This document shows, piece after piece, positions 1-8,417 of a DNA stretch of 43,730 bases (position 1 is its first letter; each line of letters begins with the position of its first letter). The translations under genes and the position numbers were made by a program. The notes beneath the pieces are model-generated. The model made no database searches, was not told the origin of the DNA, and saw only the letters and a program-made list of their open reading frames with translations. Origin of the DNA: UBA5614 sp034678545 (lineage in GTDB: Bacteria; Cloacimonadota; Cloacimonadia; Cloacimonadales; Cloacimonadaceae); NCBI GenBank assembly GCA_034678545.1, contig JAXDBS010000047.1, positions 1 to 43,730 of the forward strand. The letters are read 5' to 3'.

Positions 1-33
1 AACTTTATGATAATGGTAAATCTAACATTGTTA

Positions 34-72
34 TTGACAAAAACCCTGTATCCGAAATTTACATTATATAAT
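34..72 (+). promoter_or_regulatory. possible promoter elements before the ligase-ACP-Kbl cassette
   Basis: A perfect TTGACA lies at 34-39 and a perfect TATAAT at 67-72, but they are 27 bp apart, ten more than a sigma-70 promoter allows, so they cannot be one standard promoter. Either the TATAAT is used with a poor -35 or another factor is involved. The first gene starts at 136 after the ribosome site AAGGATGGG, so the leader would be about 55 bases. Confidence 0.2.
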
Positions 73-135
73 GGATTGGTTTCGCTCTAATAAAGATATA
101 CCTCAATCAGATTCATAGATAAAAAGGATGGGATT

Positions 136-1839
136 ATGCACAACATCGGCTCTTATGATGAAAGACTGAAACAGGATGTTTGGAAGCTCTCCGAACAGGA
201 ACTGGGCTACAATCCGGGCGGCAGCATCAACATCGGTTGGTATTGCTCGGACCGTATCTGCCAGATGGGCAAGGGCGACAAACTAGCCCTGAAGTGGGAA
301 GGCATCGGCGGCAAGGAAAGGAATTACACATACAACGATGTGCGCCAGTTTAGCAACAGCATCGGCAATTTTCTTCGCCAGTTGGGCATCAAGCCTGGGG
401 AAAGGGTTTGCCTATTCATGGACCGGATCCCTGAGCTCTACATAGGCTTTGTGGGCATTCTGAAGTCAGGAGCTATTGCGCAACCCCTGTTCTCAGCTTT
501 TGGCGACGAATCCCTGCTGGTCCGCCTGGAAAACGCGGAAACAACCGCCATCCTGACCCAGCGCAAACACGTGGGCAAAGTACGCAAGATCCTGAGCCAG
601 CTGCCACACCTGCGTCACATCATCATTGTGGACGATCCGGGCAAAAATCCACTCCAGGACAGGGAGAAGGTCTTCAACATGGACGCCTCGGAACGGATCG
701 ACAATTTTGACATCTATCCCACCCAGGCTGAAACAGCGTCCGTGCTGCACTACACTTCCGGCACCACTGGAATGCCCAAGGGCGTCAAGCATGTGCATTA
801 TTCCCTCATAGCGCAATACCTCACAACCAAGTGGGTGCTTGACCTGAAGGACGACGACATCTATTGGTGCACGGCCGACCCGGGTTGGGTGACGGGCACG
901 TCCTACGGCATCATCGGACCATGGGCCATGGGCGTTACGCAATGCGTTAACGACATTGGCTTCTCCGCTGAAGCATGGTACAACTTCATCCAGAAGCACC
1001 GCATCACAGTCTGGTATTCCGCTCCAACCGCCATCCGCTCACTTATGAAAGCTGGTGACGACCTGATCAGACAGTTCGATCTGTCCTGCCTGCGCCATCT
1101 GTGCAGTGTGGGCGAGCCGCTCAACGCCGAGGCCGTGATCTGGTCGGAAAAGGTCTTTGGCCTGAAATTCCATGACTCGTACTGGCAAACGGAAACCGGC
1201 TCCATCATGATCTCCAACTACCCCGGCATGAAGATCAAGCCCGGCTCAATGGGAAAACCCTTCCCGGGTATCACGGGCGTGGTGGTCGATACGGAGACCT
1301 ACGAACTCATAAACGAAGTCGGCAAGGTGGGCCTGATCGGTTTCAAGCCTGGCTGGCCCTCCATGATGCGGACCTACTGGAACAACGAGGAAACCTATCA
1401 GAAGAAATTCCAGAACGGCTGGTACATCCCCGGCGACAGGGCTTACATCGACGGTGAAGGTTATTTCTGGTTCGTTGGCAGGGATGACGATATCATTAAC
1501 ACTGGCGGCCACCTGGTCAGCCCCTTTGAAGTAGAATCCGCCCTGCTGGAACATCCGGCCGTGGCGGAATCTGCCGTGGTAGCCAAACCGGACTTCGTGA
1601 ACATGGAGGTCGTCAAGGCATTTGTGACGCTGAAACCAGGCTTCGAAGCCAGCGAAGAGCTCGACCTGGACATCATGAACTTCATACGCAAAAAGCTCTC
1701 GCCGCTGGCCATGCCCCAGGAGATCGAGTTCATCTCCAGCCTGCCCAAGACCCGAAGCGGTAAGATCATGCGCCGCGTTCTCAAAGCTCAGGAATGGGGA
1801 GAGGAGATCGGTGACATCTCCACTCTGGAAGATGATTAA
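136..1839 (+). CDS. AMP-forming acyl/acetyl-CoA synthetase (AcsA-like)
   Basis: A 567-residue ANL-superfamily ligase that should activate a short carboxylic acid with ATP and pass it to a thiol. Seen directly: the ATP-binding P-loop YTSGTTGMPKG at residues 206-216, the WCTADPGWVTGTSYG stretch near 244-258 typical of acetyl-CoA synthetases of the Bacillus AcsA type, DSYWQTETG at 347-355, and a C-terminal PKTRSGK whose Lys543 is the catalytic and acetylation-regulated lysine in the family. The Trp in YWQTE matches the residue that restricts the pocket to acetate in Salmonella Acs, so acetate is the likeliest substrate (inference). It is about 80 residues shorter than enterobacterial Acs. It is followed 29 bp later by a free acyl carrier protein and then a Kbl-like enzyme, so the acyl acceptor may be the carrier protein rather than CoA. 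Confidence 0.85.
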   Translation: MHNIGSYDERLKQDVWKLSEQELGYNPGGSINIGWYCSDRICQMGKGDKLALKWEGIGGKERNYTYNDVRQFSNSIGNFLRQLGIKPGERVCLFMDRIPELYIGFVGILKSGAIAQPLFSAFGDESLLVRLENAETTAILTQRKHVGKVRKILSQLPHLRHIIIVDDPGKNPLQDREKVFNMDASERIDNFDIYPTQAETASVLHYTSGTTGMPKGVKHVHYSLIAQYLTTKWVLDLKDDDIYWCTADPGWVTGTSYGIIGPWAMGVTQCVNDIGFSAEAWYNFIQKHRITVWYSAPTAIRSLMKAGDDLIRQFDLSCLRHLCSVGEPLNAEAVIWSEKVFGLKFHDSYWQTETGSIMISNYPGMKIKPGSMGKPFPGITGVVVDTETYELINEVGKVGLIGFKPGWPSMMRTYWNNEETYQKKFQNGWYIPGDRAYIDGEGYFWFVGRDDDIINTGGHLVSPFEVESALLEHPAVAESAVVAKPDFVNMEVVKAFVTLKPGFEASEELDLDIMNFIRKKLSPLAMPQEIEFISSLPKTRSGKIMRRVLKAQEWGEEIGDISTLEDD

Positions 1840-1868
1840 AACAAATACAAAATAAAGGAGATAAAACA

Positions 1869-2117
1869 ATGGAAGAAATTCGCGATGTAGTACTCGATTA
1901 CGTAATCAAAGAGTATATGGAAGATCAGGATGATGAAATAACTTATGACACAGCCCTGATTTCGGGCGGGTATGTCGATTCTTTTTCAATGGTGTCATTG
2001 AAACGTTTTCTGGAAACCAAGTATAAGATATCGTTGCCGGATGACAAAGCTACTCCGGAAGCTTTTGACTCTGTTAATAATATTGTCAAGCTAGTGGAAG
2101 AATTCCTTAATAAATAG
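1869..2117 (+). CDS. acyl carrier protein
   Basis: An 82-residue acidic, helical protein with the phosphopantetheine attachment motif DS at Asp37-Ser38 (VDSFSMVSL), size and charge typical of a stand-alone acyl carrier protein. The start ATG is placed by AAAGGAG at 1854-1860. It is unlike a housekeeping fatty-acid AcpP: the usual DSLD after the serine is DSFSM, and no fatty-acid genes surround it. It lies between an acyl-activating ligase and an alpha-oxoamine synthase, 8 bp before the latter, so it probably shuttles an acyl group between these two enzymes (inference). Such dedicated carriers are known next to acyl-ACP synthetases and serine palmitoyltransferase in sphingolipid-making bacteria, which is the main alternative setting. 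Confidence 0.85.
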   Translation: MEEIRDVVLDYVIKEYMEDQDDEITYDTALISGGYVDSFSMVSLKRFLETKYKISLPDDKATPEAFDSVNNIVKLVEEFLNK

Positions 2118-2125
2118 GAGCATTG

Positions 2126-3373
2126 ATGGCATACAGCGATAAAGTCCGATCCACTTATCAGGACCAGTTAAAAGGCTTGCAGGATGGGGGAATATTTAAA
2201 ATAGAGCGTTATATTCATTCTGTCCAGGATGCTGAAATTGAAGTCGAGTTTCCTCCCGGCGCTCCCTTGAAAAAAGTCATCAATATCTGCGCTAATAATT
2301 ATCTGGGGCTTTCCAGCCATCCCGATGTGGTTCAGGCTGCTCATGAGGGATTGAAAGAACGCGGATACGGTATGTCCTCCGTGCGTTTTATCTGCGGAAC
2401 CCAGGATATTCATAAAGAACTGGAACGCAAGATTACAGAATTTTTAGGCACTGAAGACACCATCCTTTTCCCCTCCTGCATGGATGCCAATGCCGGCGTC
2501 TTTGAAGCTATTCTGAATGAACAGGATGTGATGATTTCGGATCGTCTGGTGCATGCTTCTCTGATAGACGGAATCCGTCTGTGCAAGGCTATGACGGATT
2601 CTTTCAAGCATTCCGATATGGCCCATCTGGAAGAAAAACTCCAGTTGCATTCCGATAAACGCAACAAACTGGTCATCACAGATGGAGTTTATTCCATGGA
2701 TGGCGACACTGCAAAGCTTGATGAGATGGTCGCCCTATGCGAAAAGTATGACGCCATGCTGCTGGTGGACGATTCGCATGCGTCCGGATTCATCGGCAAG
2801 ACAGGCCGAGGCACGCATGAAAAATGCGGAGTGATGGGCAAGATAGACATTATCACCACCACCTTCGGCAAAGGACTCGGCGGCGCCTCAGGCGGCTGCG
2901 TATCCGGAAGGAAGGAACTGGTCGAACTCTGCCGCCAGAAAGCGCGTCCCTATCTCTTTTCGAATACTATAGCTCCTCCAGTGGTCGCAGGCGTGATCAA
3001 GGTTCTGGATATTCTGTCCAAAACCACTGAGCGTCGTGATAAACTGGAGAATAACGCCAACTGGTGGAGAAAGAGTCTGCAGGAAGCTGGTTTTGTTCTG
3101 CAGCCTGGCGACACACCCATCGTACCGGTGATGCTGTTCAACGCCAAGCTGTCCCAGGATTTCGCTCGCGACCTCTTTGAAGAAGGCGTCTATGCCATAG
3201 GCTTCTTCTTCCCTGTCGTTCCCCAGGGCAAGGCGCGTATCCGCACCCAGATATCAGCAGCCCATGAAATGCACCATTTGGAAAAAGCGCTGGACGCGTT
3301 TGTCAAGGTCGGTAAAAAGTACGACATTTTAGGCAAGACCAAGAACGAAATTACTTCCATGTATGGAAATTAG
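2126..3373 (+). CDS. kbl: Kbl-like alpha-oxoamine synthase (2-amino-3-ketobutyrate CoA ligase family)
   Basis: A 415-residue PLP enzyme of the alpha-oxoamine synthase family, which condenses an amino acid with an acyl thioester, or the reverse. Many stretches match Escherichia coli Kbl as I recall it: ICANNYLGL, SVRFICGTQD HKELE, TDGVYSMDG, VDDSHASGF, GKGLGGASGG and RPYLFSN. The PLP-binding lysine is Lys249 in TTFGKGLGG. Kbl interconverts glycine plus acetyl-CoA and 2-amino-3-oxobutyrate in threonine breakdown; related enzymes are serine palmitoyltransferase, BioF and HemA. I chose the ATG at 2126 because AGGAG at 2116-2120 lies five bases before it; a TTG directly in front is too close. No threonine dehydrogenase gene follows. 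Pairing with an acyl carrier protein is odd for a true Kbl. Confidence 0.82.
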   Translation: MAYSDKVRSTYQDQLKGLQDGGIFKIERYIHSVQDAEIEVEFPPGAPLKKVINICANNYLGLSSHPDVVQAAHEGLKERGYGMSSVRFICGTQDIHKELERKITEFLGTEDTILFPSCMDANAGVFEAILNEQDVMISDRLVHASLIDGIRLCKAMTDSFKHSDMAHLEEKLQLHSDKRNKLVITDGVYSMDGDTAKLDEMVALCEKYDAMLLVDDSHASGFIGKTGRGTHEKCGVMGKIDIITTTFGKGLGGASGGCVSGRKELVELCRQKARPYLFSNTIAPPVVAGVIKVLDILSKTTERRDKLENNANWWRKSLQEAGFVLQPGDTPIVPVMLFNAKLSQDFARDLFEEGVYAIGFFFPVVPQGKARIRTQISAAHEMHHLEKALDAFVKVGKKYDILGKTKNEITSMYGN

Positions 3374-3400
3374 AAGCTGCAAGTAGCTGCGTAGAATGCT

Positions 3401-3434
3401 CCCCCTTTCCCTGATGGGAAAGGGGGTGTTTTTT
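3401..3434 (+). terminator. rho-independent terminator after the Kbl-like gene
   Basis: An 11-bp perfect stem, CCCCCTTTCCC at 3401-3411 and GGGAAAGGGGG at 3416-3426, with a TGAT loop and then TGTTTTTT at 3427-3434. It closes the + strand cassette and faces the end of the hydrolase genes on the other strand, whose stop codon lies at its T tract. Confidence 0.93.
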
Positions 3435-4476
3435 ACCTATACGATTTGACGTAAAAGAAACGGTGTCCTGCTGTAGGGGTGGCCAGGGTCCATTTGATCC
3501 TGTCCCCATATGTCAGAATGCCTTCGCTGGTCACGTCACTGAATCCTCCGTAAGGATGGTCAGAGGCAAAAACCCCATATCCTTCAACCTGGCCAACCCT
3601 GTCCCAACTGATCACCAACGATTGCGAACCGGGCAAAATAGCAACAAAGGAAGGCACGCCCGGAATGATGACCAGGTTGTTTTGGAGCTGATAAGTTATG
3701 GAGCTTGCATTGGCATCGAGGGCTGCTTCGAGGTCATCCAGGCAAACCAGAGCAGAGGTTTTGACATATTCCAGCCAGGGAGATATCAGAAGGGGGATCA
3801 GGGGGCTGCTGAACACATCTGTGTGCCCCAAGTCATTAATTGAGATATAGACTTTATAATCGGAACTCAGATTGTTGTAAATAGGAATCTGGTGATTCAC
3901 CGGAGGAGCGATATTGTCATCTGAACCAGATAGAGTTACGGAAGTAATTGTTACGCCTGAAGCTGCGGTGATGGCAGACGGATTCGTATTTGCTGCAGCA
4001 ACAGTCAGAACACCCACGAATTCGGAATTCCCGCTTGCTGCAAGTACGGCCGCTCCCCCCCCCATGGAATATCCGGAGGCGATGGCGACCGGCAGGACTT
4101 TGTGATGAAGAGGAGAATCCGGGTTATCGTTCTCTGCCAGAACCGCCCCCCGCAGATAGCGGATGTCCAGTGCGAAGTTCTGATGGTTGGGGAATAAGCT
4201 CCCTTCAGTGGTCGGCAATGCTACTATCCAACCCAGGTTTACTAAAATGTTTGTCAGCGTTTGTGTGTATGAATAACTCATCAGCCAGCCGTGCCCAAAA
4301 ATGATGTAGGGATACTCCGCATCCGGATAATCAGGATCGTTGGGATAAAAGATCTCGGTATTGACCTGGCGGTCGCGGGACGCATCGTAAAAGGTCTTTG
4401 AGTAATTGTCTATGGTCAGGGCAGGCATAATGCTCACAGCAATCAATATCACCAAGACATAACAAGCTTTATTCAT
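3433..4476 (-). CDS. secreted PETase/cutinase-like alpha/beta hydrolase with C-terminal fibronectin III domain
   Basis: A 347-residue exported esterase-like protein. It has a signal peptide (residues 1-20, MNKACYVLVILIAVSIMPAL), an oxyanion-region GHGW at 61-64, the nucleophile elbow GYSMGGG with Ser137, an acid in DDNIAP (Asp187) and a His at 218. The block around the acid (D-N-I-A-P followed by IPIYNNL) resembles the corresponding block of Ideonella PETase and bacterial cutinases, and the Asp-to-His spacing of 31 is the same, as I recall that sequence. The elbow residue is Tyr where PETase has Trp. Residues about 265-347 look like a fibronectin III fold (LVISWDRV, GYGVFAS). The ATG at 4476 is chosen over an upstream start because AGGAGA precedes it. 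A nine-G run encodes the GGG after the nucleophile. The true substrate (polyester, lipid or other ester) is unknown; chlorophyllase and PAF-acetylhydrolase-like families are alternatives. Confidence 0.75.
   Translation of the reverse strand: MNKACYVLVILIAVSIMPALTIDNYSKTFYDASRDRQVNTEIFYPNDPDYPDAEYPYIIFGHGWLMSYSYTQTLTNILVNLGWIVALPTTEGSLFPNHQNFALDIRYLRGAVLAENDNPDSPLHHKVLPVAIASGYSMGGGAAVLAASGNSEFVGVLTVAAANTNPSAITAASGVTITSVTLSGSDDNIAPPVNHQIPIYNNLSSDYKVYISINDLGHTDVFSSPLIPLLISPWLEYVKTSALVCLDDLEAALDANASSITYQLQNNLVIIPGVPSFVAILPGSQSLVISWDRVGQVEGYGVFASDHPYGGFSDVTSEGILTYGDRIKWTLATPTAGHRFFYVKSYR
4054..4063 (-). repeat. homopolymer of nine G in the hydrolase nucleophile elbow
   Basis: On the coding (-) strand nine consecutive G, seen as nine C at about 4055-4063, encode the Met-Gly-Gly-Gly right after catalytic Ser137. 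The tandem paralogue encodes the same SMGG with mixed codons and has no such run. Mononucleotide tracts of this length can slip during replication. Confidence 0.85.
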
Positions 4477-4492
4477 GCAAATCTCCTGATGC

Positions 4493-5560
4493 TTAATTCC
4501 TGAATGCAATAATGCGATAGAACCATTGCCCATAAGGCGTATTGGGGGTACTCCAACCAGATCCGCCCCCTCCCGAAAATGACCCTTCGCCCGTCACATC
4601 TATAAAACCCACGTACGGATCGTAAGACCTGTATACCCTATAACCATGCGCTTCCGGGTTGCTTTCCCAGGATAATATCAGACCGTCTGATTCGGCATTA
4701 ATGTATACATTTTGGGGCGGGCTAACTTCGATCACAAGGTTGTTCACAATCTGATAAGTCAGGGTAGATCCCGGATAAGAATCGAGAAGGGCTTCGAACT
4801 GGTCCAGGTAATACAATGAGCCGGTTTTGATGTAGCTTAGCCAGGGGGCTAGAACAGCATATATGGTCTGGTTGTCATAAAATGAGATATGCCCCTGCCC
4901 GGTGAGTGAAACGAAACTTTTATACACAGAGGCAAGATTGTTATAGAGTGGAATCTGGTTGTCATTTGGTGGGGCCGTATTGTCCGAAGAACCGGAATAA
5001 GTCAGGGAAGGTATGGTGACACCCGTTGCCAGAGTGATGGCTTGGGGATAAAGATTTAACCATGTCCGGGGAGCAGCCGCCATGGTTACTATCGATGCAT
5101 AGGATGGCTGCAGGGAGGCGGCTCCAACTGCGCAAGCGCCGCCCATGGAGTAGCCGCCCACGATAGCCAGATCACTCACCTTGCCGTAAAGCGGTGATGT
5201 AAAATCCAAGGTCTCGTCAAATACAGCATCCTTCATAAAAGCCAGATCCTGCGCAAAGTTCGTGGTGTTGTAGCCGAACATGCTCTCCTCGGTGCGCGGG
5301 TAGGCTATGATCCAGCCCTGGTTAACCACACCATTGGTTATAGATCCGTAATAGGTGCAGTCTCCGTTCCAGCCATGCCCGAAAACGAAGTATGGATATG
5401 AGGTCAGGGGATTGTCGTCATCAACAGGATAATAGATCCAGGTGAGGATGTTGCGGTTGCGGGAGGCATCGTAAAAGGTCACGTCATATTGTTCAATACG
5501 ATAGGCAAGGATGTGGAGTGCGGCCAAGTATAACAAAAGAACACATAGAATCTTTTTCAT
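4493..5560 (-). CDS. secreted PETase/cutinase-like alpha/beta hydrolase with C-terminal fibronectin III domain (paralogue)
   Basis: A 355-residue paralogue of the next gene downstream, which starts 16 bp after this stop. It has a signal peptide (residues 1-19), FGHGW near 60-64, the nucleophile in GYSMGG (Ser138), an acid in SDNTAP (Asp193) and His224 in GQGHISFY; the acid-His spacing of 31 is again that of PETase. Residues about 270-355 form a fibronectin III-like domain (GLILSWESN, GYRVYRSYDP). The ATG at 5560 follows GAGGAG by eight bases; an in-frame GTG six codons earlier has no ribosome site. The pair is probably a tandem duplication and one operon, translated separately. Catalytic residues are intact in both, so both are likely active esterases at the cell surface or outside it. 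Confidence 0.75.
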   Translation of the reverse strand: MKKILCVLLLYLAALHILAYRIEQYDVTFYDASRNRNILTWIYYPVDDDNPLTSYPYFVFGHGWNGDCTYYGSITNGVVNQGWIIAYPRTEESMFGYNTTNFAQDLAFMKDAVFDETLDFTSPLYGKVSDLAIVGGYSMGGACAVGAASLQPSYASIVTMAAAPRTWLNLYPQAITLATGVTIPSLTYSGSSDNTAPPNDNQIPLYNNLASVYKSFVSLTGQGHISFYDNQTIYAVLAPWLSYIKTGSLYYLDQFEALLDSYPGSTLTYQIVNNLVIEVSPPQNVYINAESDGLILSWESNPEAHGYRVYRSYDPYVGFIDVTGEGSFSGGGGSGWSTPNTPYGQWFYRIIAFRN

Positions 5561-5726
5561 ATTAATGCTCCTCGTCACTGATCAAGCATTAGTATCTCTC
5601 CTACTATAGGCAGATAATTCTGTCAATGGAAATAATCGGTTGTGCTTTTATAATTGACGGAATCAGAGTATTTCGAAAGTAGTAGAAAATGTGACAACAA
5701 TAAATAAATCTTGAAAGGAATAACTG

Positions 5727-6557
5727 ATGGACAAGGGAATCCTCTACCTTGTTCCCACCCCGGTCGGCAACCTTGGCGACATGACCTACAGGGGTGTGGT
5801 AACATTGAAAAAAGTTGACCTGATCGCATGCGAAGACACGCGAACCTCAGCCATCCTGCTTAAACACTATGGCATCGAGACCCGCAAAGTCAGCTATCAC
5901 AAGTTCAATGAAAGCAGACGCAGCCCGGAACTGGTTGCTCTCCTGGAAGCGGGGAAAAACGTGGCAGTCATCACGGACGCGGGGACGCCGGGCATTTCCG
6001 ATCCCGCTGCTGTTTTGGTAAAGGCCGCATTGGATCAGGGAATAACAGTCTCCTGCCTGCCAGGAGCGACCGCCTTGGTACCTGCATTGGCGGCTTCAGG
6101 TTTGGAGACGGGCGGTTTTACCTTTGCAGGTTTCCTGCCGTCCCGCAAAAAAGAACGAATAGCACTTTTACAATGGCTGGAAGGCCTACCCCACACCCTG
6201 ATTTTCTACGCTTCCACTCACAAACTGGTCGGCACGCTATATGAGCTTCTCTCCTTTTTGGGAGACAGGCGTTGCGTAATTGCGAAAGAACTTTCCAAGT
6301 TGCATGAATCCTTTTTCAGGGGCACTTTGAGCAATATCCTGAACTCGGAAGGCTTTGACCCCAGAGGTGAGTTTGTGGTTCTGGTAGCCGGCAGAAAGCC
6401 TGATGAGAGACCTGATGCAGACTTTATCCCGCTCTTGAAGGAATACCTGGACAGCGGATTAACATTGCGATCGGCTGCCACTGACATAGCTAAGATAACA
6501 GGTGTTAACCGCAAACGCATATACGAGTTGGGGCTGGAGTTGAAGAAAAAATGCTAA
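5727..6557 (+). CDS. rsmI: 16S rRNA (cytidine(1402)-2'-O)-methyltransferase
   Basis: A 276-residue member of the tetrapyrrole-methylase fold family. The N terminus LYLVPTPVGNLGDMTYR, followed by CEDTRTS near residues 34-40 and VITDAGTPGISDP near 81-93, is diagnostic for RsmI, which uses S-adenosylmethionine to 2'-O-methylate C1402 in the ribosomal decoding centre. Length is normal. The ATG follows GAAAGGAA. It stands alone, divergent from the hydrolase pair with 166 bp between the starts, and convergent with the nfn operon. Confidence 0.93.
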   Translation: MDKGILYLVPTPVGNLGDMTYRGVVTLKKVDLIACEDTRTSAILLKHYGIETRKVSYHKFNESRRSPELVALLEAGKNVAVITDAGTPGISDPAAVLVKAALDQGITVSCLPGATALVPALAASGLETGGFTFAGFLPSRKKERIALLQWLEGLPHTLIFYASTHKLVGTLYELLSFLGDRRCVIAKELSKLHESFFRGTLSNILNSEGFDPRGEFVVLVAGRKPDERPDADFIPLLKEYLDSGLTLRSAATDIAKITGVNRKRIYELGLELKKKC

Positions 6558-6567
6558 TACATTAAAG

Positions 6568-6605
6568 TCATAAGCTTATCTTATTATATCAAAAACTGCT
6601 TATGA
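6568..6605. other. inverted repeat between convergent rsmI and nfnB
   Basis: TCATAAGC at 6568-6575 and GCTTATGA at 6598-6605 form an 8-bp stem around a 22-base AT-rich loop. It lies between two genes that end towards each other and could serve as a weak two-way terminator, but there is no clean T tract on either side. Confidence 0.3.
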
Positions 6606-6614
6606 TTCGCGTTC

Positions 6615-8402
6615 CTACGTTGAGGCTGACAGTTTTTTATGAATGGAATTGGCTGCTATGCGACCTGCTCCCATAGCTTGAATGACTGTGGCGGAGCCAG
6701 TCACAATGTCGCCTCCTGCATAAACAAATTCCAGAGAAGTTTCCATGGTCTCAGGATTCACTTCGACATATCCCCACTTATTGCGATTCAATTGGGGCGC
6801 AGTGTTGAAAATAACGGGATTTGGGCCATTACCAATGGCAACCAATACCATGTCGCAGGCATAGGTGAAATTCGATCCCTCAAGAGGAATTGGGCGTCGA
6901 CGGCCTGATTCGTCCGGTTCGCCTAACTTCATTTCCACGCATTCCGCTCCTTTGACCCAGTTCAGGTCATTGCCTATATAGCGCACGGGATTGGTTAAAA
7001 GCTTAAACTTGATGCCTTCCTGTTCTGCATGAATTATTTCTTCTTCTCTGGCCGGGAGTTCCTTGCGGGATCTTCTGTAAATGATGGTTACCTCACTTGC
7101 CCCGCAGCGCAGTGAGGTTCTGGCGCAGTCCATTGCCACGTTGCCTCCACCGATCACTGCCACCCGGTTACCGATCGGTTTAGGAGTGTCATACTCCGGG
7201 AAACGGTAGGCTTTCATTAAGTTTATCCGGGTCAGATACTCATTTGCGGAAAAGACATTGTTCAGGTTTTCACCATCAATATTCATGAAGGATGGTAATC
7301 CTGCGCCCACGCCGATATAGACCGCGTTAAAATTCTCCAGTAACTCATCCACAGTATAAATGGTGCCGATTATATGGTTGAGTTCAACCTTGCAACCCAT
7401 CTTTTTCAGATACTCGATCTCAGACTCTACGATGGATTTGGGCAACCGAAACTCGGGAATACCATAAACCAGGACTCCTCCCGTCTGGTGCAATGCCTCA
7501 AAGATAGTGACAGAATAGCCCAACAAGGTCAGATCAGCAGCGCAGGTCAACCCCCCGGGACCTGAGCCGATTACAGCCACTCGTTTGTTTGGTATCTTCT
7601 TGACTGCAGGAATCTTAATCAAGTCCATCTTGCGTTCATAGTCTGCCACAAAACGTTCCAGATTTCCGATGGCTACTGGATTGTCTCTTGTCCCCAAAAC
7701 GCATTTACCTTCACATTGATCTTCCTGGGGGCATACCCTACCGCATACTGCCGGCAGGATATTGCGTTCCCTGATCTTTTTAGCTGCTTCATCGAACCTT
7801 TCCTCGGTAATCAGCCTGACAAAAGTTGGAATGTCAATATTGACCGGACAGCCTTCCACGCATTTGGGCGCTTTGCATTGGAGGCAGCGTCCTGCTTCCA
7901 GTAAAGCCAGTTCTGTGGTCAGGCCATACGGAACTTCTATAAAATTATGTATGCGCAGTTTCTGATCCTGCTCCGGCATTTCCTGGCGCGGTATCTTCAG
8001 CTTGATCGTACGCTCATCAGCTTTTGTCAAGCCATGCCATTCACATCCATACTTCAGACAAATGAAAAAAGGGATCAACTTGGAATAAGCAGATATGATC
8101 ACTTTGGCTGTGTGAGATCCGCATTCCTCACAGGGACGCGCCAAATCAACTATGCTCTTCTTGCAATGTGGACAGATAAGATCGTCTAGCACGTCATCCT
8201 GTTCAATTGCTAGTGATGATTCCACCTCAAAAACATCAAGGTAGGGACTCAGATGCAGATCCATGTCCTGCTGATGGTATTTTGCTTTGAAAGATATGAT
8301 GTCGTGGTCTTTCTGCTTAACATTAAAACTGGTGTGGCAATGAGGGCAGTAAGTGCTGAGGTAGGTCTTAAACTTTAAATACTTTACGTCATAATCCAAC
8401 AT
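6615..8402 (-). CDS. nfnB: NfnB / GltD-like flavoprotein with N-terminal eight-cysteine zinc-ribbon module
   Basis: A 595-residue protein. Residues about 130-595 are the GltD/SudA/NfnB family: cluster-binding cysteines 173, 176, 181, 185 and 220, 224, 230, 234, an FAD Rossmann motif GSGPGG at 279-284 and a nucleotide-binding GGGNVAMD at 418-425. With NfnA upstream (15 bp gap) it should form the electron-bifurcating NADH-dependent ferredoxin:NADP oxidoreductase, or the closely related sulfide dehydrogenase/homomeric glutamate synthase; sequence alone does not separate these. Unusually, residues 1-125 are an extra module with Cys19, 22, 77, 80, 91, 94, 115, 120, an LSPYLDVF core and GCEWHGL at the end. 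The same module occurs twice in the first gene of this operon. The ATG follows AGGA by about eight bases. Confidence 0.82.
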   Translation of the reverse strand: MLDYDVKYLKFKTYLSTYCPHCHTSFNVKQKDHDIISFKAKYHQQDMDLHLSPYLDVFEVESSLAIEQDDVLDDLICPHCKKSIVDLARPCEECGSHTAKVIISAYSKLIPFFICLKYGCEWHGLTKADERTIKLKIPRQEMPEQDQKLRIHNFIEVPYGLTTELALLEAGRCLQCKAPKCVEGCPVNIDIPTFVRLITEERFDEAAKKIRERNILPAVCGRVCPQEDQCEGKCVLGTRDNPVAIGNLERFVADYERKMDLIKIPAVKKIPNKRVAVIGSGPGGLTCAADLTLLGYSVTIFEALHQTGGVLVYGIPEFRLPKSIVESEIEYLKKMGCKVELNHIIGTIYTVDELLENFNAVYIGVGAGLPSFMNIDGENLNNVFSANEYLTRINLMKAYRFPEYDTPKPIGNRVAVIGGGNVAMDCARTSLRCGASEVTIIYRRSRKELPAREEEIIHAEQEGIKFKLLTNPVRYIGNDLNWVKGAECVEMKLGEPDESGRRRPIPLEGSNFTYACDMVLVAIGNGPNPVIFNTAPQLNRNKWGYVEVNPETMETSLEFVYAGGDIVTGSATVIQAMGAGRIAANSIHKKLSAST

Positions 8403-8417
8403 AATCTGATTCCTGTC

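Noticed and set aside
34..72. TTGACA plus TATAAT as a standard sigma-70 promoter before the ligase gene
   Set aside because: Both boxes are perfect but 27 bp apart, far outside the 16-18 bp range, so I list them only as weak elements.
136..3373. Reading the first cassette as a sphingolipid (serine palmitoyltransferase) locus
   Set aside because: Layout is similar, but the synthase matches Kbl throughout and the ligase keeps the acetate-limiting Trp. Kept only as an alternative.
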